Source of the DNA: UBA7328 sp965247965
Lineage (GTDB): Bacteria; Bacteroidota; Bacteroidia; Chitinophagales; Saprospiraceae
Direction: 5' to 3'
Length of the DNA stretch: 64,000 nucleotides
NCBI GenBank assembly: GCA_965247965.1
Contig: OZ252053.1
Location: 5,270,001-5,334,000, forward strand
Shown here: in pieces, positions 46,117 to 54,388 of the stretch
How the letters are laid out: the number at the start of each line of letters is the position of its first letter
Numbering within the stretch: position 1 is the stretch's first letter
Program-made: the position numbers and the translations under genes
The notes under the pieces: generated by a model
The model's input: only the letters and a program-made list of their open reading frames with translations
What the model was told of the DNA's origin: nothing
Databases searched by the model: none

Positions 46117-47385
46117 TTAAGTTAGTTTGGATTTTTTCCAACCTCTGCTTGTTTTTAACCACAATGCTGAATTTTTACCATCATCCACCCATCTGACTTC
46201 TCCGATTTCACCCTGTTCAGGCAATGGGGCTTTTGTTTGTTCAGTCATGCGGAAACCTGTTCCTGCTATATTTAATGGTGGGTGTTCGAACCCACCACTT
46301 ACATCATTAGATTCTGATTCACCAGATGCAATACGGGTTTCCACCCCCCCATTAACCCCCCACGAACTAGTTCCCAGAATTGTAGCACCCTCCAGGTTGC
46401 CGTCAAAGGCTTTGGCGAGTCTGTGCCCTTCATGGGCGTATAACAACATGTTGCCAAAGTACTTGCCATGTTTGCCATCAGGGCCAATTTTGAATCCAAC
46501 TCCGCCGTTGTCTTCTGCCCATCGACTGTAATTCACATGACACTGATGAAATGACTGATGAGGTCGGGCAACGTAAAAGCCTGCAATGGTTGGCGAATCT
46601 GCGTAACAAGCGTGCCAGGTATTTCCGCTTCCATTGCAATAATAACTATAAAGCATTGGTCCTTGTTCCGGATCATAATTCCAAGCATGGATCGTGTCGA
46701 ACCAATTACTACCCGAGTCGCTACGTACGCCAGTCTCATAACCTATGATATGTGCTAAATGTACTTTGTTATCCCAATGTTCATAATGGATACCAATGCT
46801 ACCTGGTGCAATTTTTGTATACCAGTCAACATCGATGCGAACTCGAGTGATGTTCTTTTCATATGCCATGTCTCCATCTGCTTTTATACAGTGGATCCCT
46901 TTATAAAGACAGTTCCAAACCAAAAGATCGCAGATTTCCAATCGATAACCTTCGGCCCTTATTCCAGTAATTGGCTGCTTTCCCCCGTCAATAATTCCAC
47001 CTCGAATCCAACCAGCTGTGACTGAAAAGACAGATCGCTTCCCACCACCTTTGATAATTACCGCATCTCCTTTGAAGCCAGCCTTCGCACGAATGACAGC
47101 GTTTGGTGTCATTACCAGGCTGACCGAAATAGGAAGGCGAAGCGGCTCTGAAATTTCATACACCCCATCACCCAACTCCAAGGTTCCTCCACCATTTTCT
47201 TCCATGGCTGCAATTCGTTTAGTCAGTTCCGGATGCCAATCATCTATTTGATTTTCTTCCACCCCTGACGACCCCTGAAGAGTACCATCACTACGCTCGC
47301 CTCCATATACTTTACTTAATTGGGTGCCAACAAGTCCGGCAAAAAGCCCGCCGGATGCCATCTGAATTAATTTACGACGTTCCAT
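46117..47385 (-). CDS. Secreted right-handed beta-helix protein (pectate-lyase-3-like)
   Basis: A 422-residue protein with an N-terminal ERRKLIQMASGGLFAGLVG, which looks like a Tat-type signal (twin Arg followed by a hydrophobic core). The body shows the ladder of a parallel beta-helix: GGGTLELGDGVYEISEPLRL, AVIIKGGGKRS, GGIIDGGKQPITGIRAEG and many short aromatic or Gly strands. It fits the pectate_lyase_3 group that includes glycosidases and lyases. GH91 inulin fructotransferases share this fold and would suit the locus, but no GH91 motif was recognised. Its upstream region shares a structured element with the GH32 gene at 47653. Confidence 0.7.
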   Translation of the reverse strand: MERRKLIQMASGGLFAGLVGTQLSKVYGGERSDGTLQGSSGVEENQIDDWHPELTKRIAAMEENGGGTLELGDGVYEISEPLRLPISVSLVMTPNAVIRAKAGFKGDAVIIKGGGKRSVFSVTAGWIRGGIIDGGKQPITGIRAEGYRLEICDLLVWNCLYKGIHCIKADGDMAYEKNITRVRIDVDWYTKIAPGSIGIHYEHWDNKVHLAHIIGYETGVRSDSGSNWFDTIHAWNYDPEQGPMLYSYYCNGSGNTWHACYADSPTIAGFYVARPHQSFHQCHVNYSRWAEDNGGVGFKIGPDGKHGKYFGNMLLYAHEGHRLAKAFDGNLEGATILGTSSWGVNGGVETRIASGESESNDVSGGFEHPPLNIAGTGFRMTEQTKAPLPEQGEIGEVRWVDDGKNSALWLKTSRGWKKSKLT

Positions 47386-47408
47386 AATGGAATATATATC
47401 TTAAATTT

Positions 47409-47489
47409 CCAAATTGATTTTTTTGAGCCGATTTTTTATCTCGGCAATAAGACAAAAGCTATTTTATCGTGGCCAATTTGGTTTAACTC
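47409..47489 (-). promoter_or_regulatory. Shared leader element, copy A (beta-helix gene)
   Basis: Upstream of the beta-helix gene, CCAAATTG (47474-47481 on minus) can pair with CAATTTGG (47409-47416 on minus), 57 bases apart. Inside is a hairpin GCCGA/TCGGC with a 9-base loop. The same layout occurs before the GH32 gene (copy B), where the hairpin has ACCGGA/TCCGGT instead. A shared 19-mer further upstream (CAAATGGAATTAAAATTAT) lies at 47543-47561. It may be an RNA leader or a DNA operator. Confidence 0.5.
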
Positions 47490-47652
47490 CAGTCAAAAAT
47501 ATTTTTAACCTTTGCCCCGTGGGAATGAAATGCCTCTTGATTATAATTTTAATTCCATTTGATGCCCGCTTCTGGTGATTCTTGCGGGGACCAAAATAAA
47601 CCAATCAACAAATGTCCGGTGTTCCTGCTACTTAAACTTATCTTTCCTGATT

Positions 47653-49053
47653 TTAATCAAGATACATTGATTTTAAAGAATACACCTGCAATGAATTTAT
47701 TTTTGCTTGAATTCCTTGTGTTTCAATAGATAGAGTTTGGTTTTTTATATCTGGAATAAAACAAGAAGATATCACAATCTGCCCCTGATCTGCATAAATT
47801 TCTATTGAGCTTCGATCAACAAGAATTCGTAAATGTAAATTTCCTTTTGCAAGTTCTATGGGAGCAATAATATTTCCAATACTAAGTTCTTTTTTTGCTC
47901 TATCGTATTTTATTTCTTTACCCCGAATTTTAAAGAGAATATTAGTTGTTTTATTTAATTCTATATCACATTTAATATCAAACAAATCGCCTGTGATATT
48001 CTTTAATAAATTCTCACCTGGATCCAAGATTATATTATCAATACATATAAGTAGGCTATCATATATACTTTCTATCTCTTTAACAGGGTATCGACAGAGG
48101 CGCAATCCTTCAGTGACGTTCTTTAAAGTAAGATCGCACGGGAAAGTTAACTGTTGGCTAAATGGCATATTGGGATAATTGCATCCTATTAACCAACCAA
48201 TGTTAGTTATTCTGTCAGGATTATTAATACCTCCTTTCCAGGCTTGAGAAGCATAAAAGTCCCCCCAGTCCATCTTGAATTTCTCTGTTTCAACGATAAA
48301 TTCCTTACCATTGAAATTTCCAATATAATATTCACCATCCGCGGAATAGTAAATATATTTTTTTCTATTTTGTCCTTCTATTTTTAGTTCCAAAACTCCA
48401 GGGCACTCATGAAAACCGAGCGAATCGTTTTTACTCAACAATTTCCAATCTATAAGGTTATCTGAGTCGAAGAACAGAAATTCGTCAGGTTTATCCGGGT
48501 ATTTAAAAGTACTCATGATCCATTTTCTTGTTGGTTCATACCAAAAAACATAAGGATCTGCCATTCCTTCCATATTAGGAAGTTGTCTAAGTGTCCATGT
48601 TTCCATATTATCAGTGCTGTACCATAGATTTTCAAAATAAATAATAACTAATACATCTTCATTTCCTTTACCCAAACCCGATTTATTGCCATAATCTACT
48701 ATTCCGCTTCCCGATCCACTCTTAAGATTGAGAATTGGTAAATGTTCCCAATGTACAAGATCAGTACTTTTAGCATGTCCCCAGTAGGGACTTGTACGGG
48801 TAGTCCAAGCAGCAACAGTGGCCACTGGATTATGTTGATAAAACAAGTGATACTCCCCACGGTAAAAAATCAGACCATTAGGATCATTTATCCAGTTCTT
48901 AGGTGCAGTAAAATGGAACTGTGGCCTGTAAATCTCGTTAAAAGTGGTTCTTTCTTTTTCGATATCATCTTTTACTGCAATACCTTGTGCATACGACCTT
49001 GGTATAAAACCAATAACTGTTATTAAAACAATTAAATATTTAATAAACTTCAT
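47653..49053 (-). CDS. GH32 fructan hydrolase, canonical EC motif
   Basis: A 466-residue secreted GH32 enzyme with a signal peptide ending RSYAQ (residues 19-23). The nucleophile D57 lies in WINDPNG, and the acid/base E216 in FHECPGVLEL. The stabiliser motif reads MADPYVF, where the usual Arg of RDP is Ala (residue 165). It is shorter than most family members but keeps the propeller and a sandwich with LRILVDRSSIEIYADQG. It sits in the second polysaccharide locus rather than with the other GH32 genes, and shares its upstream element with the beta-helix gene. Confidence 0.9.
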   Translation of the reverse strand: MKFIKYLIVLITVIGFIPRSYAQGIAVKDDIEKERTTFNEIYRPQFHFTAPKNWINDPNGLIFYRGEYHLFYQHNPVATVAAWTTRTSPYWGHAKSTDLVHWEHLPILNLKSGSGSGIVDYGNKSGLGKGNEDVLVIIYFENLWYSTDNMETWTLRQLPNMEGMADPYVFWYEPTRKWIMSTFKYPDKPDEFLFFDSDNLIDWKLLSKNDSLGFHECPGVLELKIEGQNRKKYIYYSADGEYYIGNFNGKEFIVETEKFKMDWGDFYASQAWKGGINNPDRITNIGWLIGCNYPNMPFSQQLTFPCDLTLKNVTEGLRLCRYPVKEIESIYDSLLICIDNIILDPGENLLKNITGDLFDIKCDIELNKTTNILFKIRGKEIKYDRAKKELSIGNIIAPIELAKGNLHLRILVDRSSIEIYADQGQIVISSCFIPDIKNQTLSIETQGIQAKINSLQVYSLKSMYLD

Positions 49054-49075
49054 ATTCTTAAATTTTACCTAATAT

Positions 49076-49155
49076 CCAAATTGAATTTTTTTGAACCGGA
49101 AATCATCCGGTATATGAACAAAGGCTATTCAATTACGGTCAATTTGGTTTAACTC
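49076..49155 (-). promoter_or_regulatory. Shared leader element, copy B (GH32 gene)
   Basis: Copy B has CCAAATTG and CAATTTGG arms 56 bases apart (49140-49147 and 49076-49083), with an inner hairpin ACCGGA/TCCGGT (loop of five bases). A conserved GAGTTAAACC block precedes it, and the 19-mer CAAATGGAATTAAAATTAT is at 49226-49244. It matches copy A in layout but not in the hairpin bases. Confidence 0.5.
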
Positions 49156-49256
49156 TTTGTTTTTTATACCGCCTCGATGAGCTGGTCAAGTTCACCCCGG
49201 TCGACTTTGTAAAAATGATACTCATATAATTTTAATTCCATTTGTGTTCATGTGAT

Positions 49257-49590
49257 TTTCATTCTATTTCCTTATACTGTCTCGCTGCTGCAATATCATC
49301 TACCCATTTGATGCGCCCCGAGCATCTTTTTATAACCAGCCCTGAGGGCCTTGGTCGCACGGCTTTTAGCCAGCGTAAGCGGGTCTGCGCCTTCGGTATT
49401 GCTTGTTATAATGACTGCTATCAATGTTTGTTTGTCAACACGCTTTGAAACTGTCAGTGTCGCGTACACAAGTCCATCGCTTGCTTCCTGAACCATCCAG
49501 TTCATACCATCTTCACTGCCAAATTCGGCGGGATCATAATCGAGCAGATCAAGACTGTAGGGGCGAACAAACTTGGTGATAACGGTTAGT
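49257..49590 (-). pseudogene. Fragment of a large glycosidase-like protein
   Basis: The frame ends at a TGA at 49257-49259 and reads DLLDYDPAEFGSEDG, MVQEASDGLVYATLTVSKR, and SRATKALRAGYKKMLGAHQ. The last block resembles the N-terminal domain end of DUF5703/GH95-type proteins (Gly-Tyr-x3-Leu-x2-His), where a catalytic domain would follow. Nothing follows here, so it is truncated. Confidence 0.45.
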
Positions 49591-49732
49591 ATAAGAATAG
49601 TTGCCGATTGCGGAACTCGTATTTTTCAAGTTGCAACTAAACTTTATACGGGCTACAATTTTCATATTTACTACTATTTCGGCTATTGTTTTTATACTTT
49701 GTTACCTGCTGGGTTTCTTTATTCTTATCATT

Positions 49733-51337
49733 TTAATTTAGCACTTTCATCGCCTCTAACGATTCAATATCGGTTTTGTTAATCCAATCAGCTTTGGGGT
49801 TTTCGCCATTCATATGCCGTCTGTGAAAATTACGGTCGGCTTCATTTGAGTACAAATACTCATCAAAAATATTTCCATTTCCAAACATACGAGGGTCTTT
49901 CTGCATTTTTAACTCATTAATTAATTTTGTCTCTAAGTTATCCGCAGTTTCTGATAATTCAGGGTGATCTATCAAGTTATTAATACAAAATGGATCGTCA
50001 ACTACATTGTATAATTCTTTTCCCGAACGTTTCCCAAAACATAGGTCCCAATACTTATTCATTCCTGTTTCCCGGCGGTCGCTTAAAATTTGAGTTTTAG
50101 TAGCACCTCCGTCCGTGTTTAAATAGCCTGTTTCCGGATTTCCAGCAGGCCAGCGGTCTGTCTCAAAATTAAGAACCAGCAAATAATCTCCCTTGCGAAT
50201 ACCCCTAATTGGGTATCCCCAATCATTTGGCCGTCCCACGTCATGACGTTCTTTCCCTATTAATACATAGTCTCTATCGGCTGATATGTTTTCCCCATTT
50301 TCAGAATACAAAATATCAGTTAAACTTTTCCCCTCAATTGGTTGCATTTGAGATGCAGCTTGTTCAACACCTGCCAATTCGAGAAATGTTGGTGCAAAAT
50401 CGATAAAACTCACAAAATCATTGATAATTCGATTCGGTTGTTTTATTCCATCTTTCCACATAATTGCAAGAGGCAAATGGTTTGAATACTCATAAGTTTG
50501 TCCCTTAACACGAGGGAAAGGCATTCCGTTATCAGCAGTAACGATAACAATCGTATTGTTTAACATCCCTCTATCTTCAAGAGTTTTTAGCATTTTCTCT
50601 AAATGCGAGTCGAAGTATTCTATTTCGTATGCGTAATCAAGCATGTCGTTTCTAACTGATTCTTTATCAGGCCAAAACCCTAATACTTCATCCACGTCTT
50701 CGAGTTTCTTATTGCCTTTTTTTATACCACTACCATATTCATATGCACGATGAGGTTCGAATCCCCCATACCAAAAACAAAATGGTTTGTCTTCTGTTTT
50801 CTCATTCAAAAATTCAACAAAATTGGCTGCGTAATCTATATTCGACATCGCATTTGTGGGAGGTGTTGTTCTCTTTTCGTTAAATGTTTTTCCCAAAACA
50901 GGTCGTTTTGTTCCATCTTCAGTTAATGCCACAACGGGAGACAATCCTTTGGCAGTTAAACCAACATAATAGCCATTTTCAGCAAGAGTTTCGGCGTAAG
51001 TTTTAAACTTATTTGGGAAATAGCTCCAATGATTACCAGCCTCTTCTAACTGCCACGAATTTCGACCAGTAACGATACAAGATCGCGAAGGTGCGCACTT
51101 TGCATTGGGAGTATATGCATTTGTGAATAGCAAGCCTTGCTCTGCAACTCTGTCGAACGCCGGAGTTTTTACCCAAGAGCAACCATAAGCACCCATGTGT
51201 TTAAAGCTAACATCGTCGGCTATACAGAATAGTATGTTGGGATGCGGGTTTACTGCTTGCTTTTTTACTTGTTTACAACTTAGCATTATAAACAAAAAGA
51301 AAAATACGGTAATGAAGATTACTTTTGATTTTTTCAT
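49733..51337 (-). CDS. Type I sulfatase lipoprotein
   Basis: A 534-residue sulfatase anchored as a lipoprotein (lipobox FIMLSC, Cys21) from the ATG at 51337; an upstream in-frame ATG adds residues without homology. The formylglycine motif CAPSRSCIVTGR begins at Cys81. Metal-site Asp residues appear in CIADDVSF and the later TADNGMPFPR block. It would remove sulfate from a glycan after the Cys is converted to formylglycine by a maturase not seen here. It forms part of the second locus with the SusCD pair and the GH141-like protein, implying a sulfated polysaccharide. Confidence 0.9.
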   Translation of the reverse strand: MKKSKVIFITVFFFLFIMLSCKQVKKQAVNPHPNILFCIADDVSFKHMGAYGCSWVKTPAFDRVAEQGLLFTNAYTPNAKCAPSRSCIVTGRNSWQLEEAGNHWSYFPNKFKTYAETLAENGYYVGLTAKGLSPVVALTEDGTKRPVLGKTFNEKRTTPPTNAMSNIDYAANFVEFLNEKTEDKPFCFWYGGFEPHRAYEYGSGIKKGNKKLEDVDEVLGFWPDKESVRNDMLDYAYEIEYFDSHLEKMLKTLEDRGMLNNTIVIVTADNGMPFPRVKGQTYEYSNHLPLAIMWKDGIKQPNRIINDFVSFIDFAPTFLELAGVEQAASQMQPIEGKSLTDILYSENGENISADRDYVLIGKERHDVGRPNDWGYPIRGIRKGDYLLVLNFETDRWPAGNPETGYLNTDGGATKTQILSDRRETGMNKYWDLCFGKRSGKELYNVVDDPFCINNLIDHPELSETADNLETKLINELKMQKDPRMFGNGNIFDEYLYSNEADRNFHRRHMNGENPKADWINKTDIESLEAMKVLN

Positions 51338-51801
51338 AAAAAAATTATATTTTTTTAGTGTCCTGTTTCTTTTTTTTAGCCTTGCAGGTAACATTGTCAT
51401 CATCTACTTAAGGATCTGTTTAACGTCAATAATGGATAAGAAGAGGGAGAGGAAAATTTCATAACTACTTCTTTTTCAACAGTATAGGTGAATAATTCCG
51501 TTAAAAATTTCTGAAGCTCTATCTGGCGCTAGACAGGCTTGGAAGAAATTTAGGAATTATTCAGCGGTTTTCGACTGAAAGGAGAAAAATACCTTTGAAA
51601 AAGTGCCTTTTCTTTTGATTCGTTTTCTTCGCGCCTTCCAAAGTACTTTGTACGGGCGCCTACGCTAAAGCTTCAGCGACAGCGTGCGGACAGGTGGGCA
51701 TGCAAAGAAAATGAATAATTAGAATTAACCAATTGATTATCAACAGATTATGAACAATGCTTAAACATTATTCACGTTGTTTAATTCGCAAAAGCTTTAA
51801 T
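51338..51801. other. Intergenic region, decayed repeat
   Basis: This 464-bp gap lies between two minus-strand genes. It contains GC-rich blocks near 51650-51700 (GGGCGCCTACGC, GACAGCGTGCGGAC) typical of decayed dispersed repeats in an otherwise AT-rich spacer. Nothing coding was recognised. Confidence 0.5.
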
Positions 51802-53976
51802 CTACCTGAATTTCTCCGGAAACGAATCCAACAGTCCCGTCTCCTGAACATCGATCTGTTTGACCCCCAGCTTCAGGGCCGGACTTCCAGGTTTGAAACG
51901 GAAGTCCCCGTTCTCAATATCCAGGAACATGGGATCGGCCGCGATGCTGTGTTTGTCAATTCCTTTTTCTTGCCAATATGTCAGCCGTTCAACACTTTGC
52001 CCGGGATCGGATACATTGAAAAACAAGTTATAATCCGACCAGCAATGCTCCGGGAAAGTAGTTTGGTTGAATGTCCATACCCTGGTTTGGTAATATTCAG
52101 GTTCACCATTTGATGTGTACAGGACATTGAACATGATCCTTGATCCGGTCTCAGGTTTGGGCATTTCATCTTCGTAAGGGAATCCCTGAAATCCCAGAAA
52201 TTCTGGGCGCACAGGATTGACTATAAAGTTGTTTTCAATGTGCATGTGGCTTTTGTGCATCAAGGGAGGGGTAAGGTACATTACGTTCTCGACCAAATGC
52301 GATCCCATCTGCCATCCGTCCTGTCGCATGACCCCAGCCTCCTGGTTGTAAATGTGGTGTATATAGTTTCTTCTGACAATATTTCCCTTACCGGCACCTG
52401 ATATATTGATCACAGTCCCGTCTGTCAGTTTTTCCAGCAAATGATGCAGTTCATTATATTCGATCACATTGTCGGTGGCATGCAGGAAGGGGATCATATC
52501 CTGCCAGTTGTGCGTTGCCAGCAGATTGGTGTCGATCTCTGCCCAACGGATAGTCTTCTGACATTCCGTCTTGTTGTCCTGGTCCATCGTAAAGGATTCA
52601 TACCTGACACCGCTAATGCAGATCCCCTTCCTGGGACTATGATGAATTAGGTTGTTGGAAACCCGGTTGTCCCCACTCTGCCAAAGGATGATCCCGTGTC
52701 CGTGCCAGATGAGCTCTCCAACATCGTGGATGTGGTTGTTGATGATCCCGTTGCGCTTATTAACGTCCTTGGTACCCGGACCGTATCCGCAGAATAAAAT
52801 GCCTGCCAGGCCCATGTGCTCGACCAGGTTTCCCGTGACAATTATCTCCTGGGCATACAGGTCAAAACGCATGGCCGTTCCCCCACTGCTCGTAAAGCGG
52901 CACTCCTCAATGGAACACCGTTCAGCACCACGGAACCTCACCATTGCGCTGGAACGGTCAAAATATTCAAAATCGTGCTGGATCCCCCAACCCAGGTGCT
53001 CGTCTTTTTCCCAGAGGTCCCGCTCCCCGTGCATGAAAGTCAGTCCTTTGAATACCAGGTTCCTGACCGGCACATCCTCCGGTCCGTCATAATCGATCTT
53101 CCCTTCAACCCGGATATACTCTTTCAATCCCGGAACCACGATCCCACTGCCGGGCTCCCCATCCTCAGGCCAGTAAAAGATTTTTCCCAGGCGAGTACTG
53201 ACCACCCATTCACCAGGACTATCCAGGAGATCGATGATATTCTCTACATATGCAGATGGACTAACCCGTTTGGCCGGATTCAATGGATAGGTGCCGGAAA
53301 TGGCCGTGGTGGCTATGTGGTTTTCCATGTCCACACTCTCCAGTGGAAGGATGTTCATGGTCCAGTTTTGCGGCACGACCAGAAGCTCGGCGTCCTTCAG
53401 GTCGGGCCAGTCCTTTATTGCCCCGTCTGGGAAATTCAACTTATTGCGGAGCTGACTGTCACTCCCTGTGAGTTGGATTGGGTCAAACCCTTCACCCCTG
53501 GCCCTGGACAAACGCCTCTCCCCGTCATACATGGTAAGGCTCCTTCCTGCACCATCTGGTATAGGAGCGGTCCAGATATGGCCCCTTGCAGCTTTTGGCA
53601 ATCCTTTCGGATAAGATCGCAACTTTTTCCACCCTGTGACCGGGATGCCGGAGGTAAATACAGGCACCTCGTCCCCATAAGCCTGATAGGTAATCTTAGC
53701 AGCTTCGGGTGCCCCATCCCGGAGGGAAAACACAACCGTTTCATCCAGACGATAGGTCCCTCCTCTGAAAAAAACGTGGATATCTTCGTTCCTTTTGTCG
53801 GAAGGCAGGGCCCTGATGGCATCCCGTGCGCCGGCCATTGTGGCAAGCGGTTGTTCCAAGGTCCCCGGGTTGGTATCACTCCCGTCCGGGGAAACATACA
53901 GGTCTTTCGCTATGACTGGTCCTCCAGTAATTCCGGTCAGGCATAATGAGAGGTAAAGGGTCTTAATGAATTGCAT
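51802..53976 (-). CDS. Secreted beta-helix glycosidase-like protein (GH141-like)
   Basis: A 724-residue protein with a signal peptide (residues 1-23, PVIAKD), then KDLYVSPDGSDTNPGTLEQPLATM, the N-terminal hallmark of right-handed beta-helix enzymes of the GH141 and NosD-like group (YVSPxGxDxNxGTxxxPxxT). The ladder continues with EDIHVFFRGGTYRLDET, IEYNELHHLLEKL and VRRNYIHHIYNQEAG, and ends with the capping region FLDIENGDFRFKPGSPAL. GH141 members include fucosidases and xylanases; the true substrate is unknown. The gene looks clearly richer in G and C than its neighbours, and long antisense frames follow from that. Confidence 0.75.
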   Translation of the reverse strand: MQFIKTLYLSLCLTGITGGPVIAKDLYVSPDGSDTNPGTLEQPLATMAGARDAIRALPSDKRNEDIHVFFRGGTYRLDETVVFSLRDGAPEAAKITYQAYGDEVPVFTSGIPVTGWKKLRSYPKGLPKAARGHIWTAPIPDGAGRSLTMYDGERRLSRARGEGFDPIQLTGSDSQLRNKLNFPDGAIKDWPDLKDAELLVVPQNWTMNILPLESVDMENHIATTAISGTYPLNPAKRVSPSAYVENIIDLLDSPGEWVVSTRLGKIFYWPEDGEPGSGIVVPGLKEYIRVEGKIDYDGPEDVPVRNLVFKGLTFMHGERDLWEKDEHLGWGIQHDFEYFDRSSAMVRFRGAERCSIEECRFTSSGGTAMRFDLYAQEIIVTGNLVEHMGLAGILFCGYGPGTKDVNKRNGIINNHIHDVGELIWHGHGIILWQSGDNRVSNNLIHHSPRKGICISGVRYESFTMDQDNKTECQKTIRWAEIDTNLLATHNWQDMIPFLHATDNVIEYNELHHLLEKLTDGTVINISGAGKGNIVRRNYIHHIYNQEAGVMRQDGWQMGSHLVENVMYLTPPLMHKSHMHIENNFIVNPVRPEFLGFQGFPYEDEMPKPETGSRIMFNVLYTSNGEPEYYQTRVWTFNQTTFPEHCWSDYNLFFNVSDPGQSVERLTYWQEKGIDKHSIAADPMFLDIENGDFRFKPGSPALKLGVKQIDVQETGLLDSFPEKFR

Positions 53977-54136
53977 TTTCTTATTTCTTGTGCTTCACGA
54001 GATAGGTCCACAGCGTAGGATTTTTTCTGAGTTGAAAGGTTTCATTCCCTGGTAAATTCCCCATAAGGGCCGGGTAAATCTTTGCAATATGCTGACAGTT
54101 CATCCCTTAATTCCTTCACTATATGCAAAAAGACTT

Positions 54137-54308
54137 GTTTTAGGAATGGTAAATAAATAACATACCGTTTTTAGACTGATCTTTTGCCTTTATCCTGCGT
54201 TGCTAAAATCCTCATTATGCTAAGGCATAACTCCGGTTTTAGCGCCTTGCCTAAAGTCAAAATCTCTAGCCTAAAATTCGGAACTTATTTATTTACCATT
54301 CCTTAAAC
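54137..54308. repeat. Inverted-repeat element (possible MITE) of 172 bp
   Basis: The ends are near-perfect 24-bp inverted repeats beginning GTTT(T/A)AGGAATGG (54137-54160 and 54285-54308). The interior is non-coding and contains GCTAAAATCCTCATTATGCT-like sequence. No clear target duplication was found. It lies between the beta-helix start and the SusD terminator. Confidence 0.65.
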
Positions 54309-54322
54309 AGGACTCATTTATA

Positions 54323-54362
54323 AAAAAGGATTACACACACTATTTTGCGCGTAATCCTTTTT
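54323..54362 (-). terminator. Rho-independent terminator after SusD
   Basis: AAAAAGGATTAC and GTAATCCTTTTT form a perfect 12-bp stem, with T-runs on either strand, 27 bases after the SusD stop. It closes the SusC-SusD transcript and may act in both directions. Confidence 0.75.
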
Positions 54363-54388
54363 AACTATTTATACTATTAGAAGTGATA

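Noticed and set aside
46117..47385. GH91 inulin fructotransferase assignment for the beta-helix protein
   Set aside because: Fold and context would suit, but no GH91-specific motif could be recognised, so only the fold is claimed.
52816..53946. 376-codon open frame antisense to the GH141-like gene
   Set aside because: It mirrors a clear beta-helix protein, has no recognisable domain, and arises from the higher GC content of that gene.
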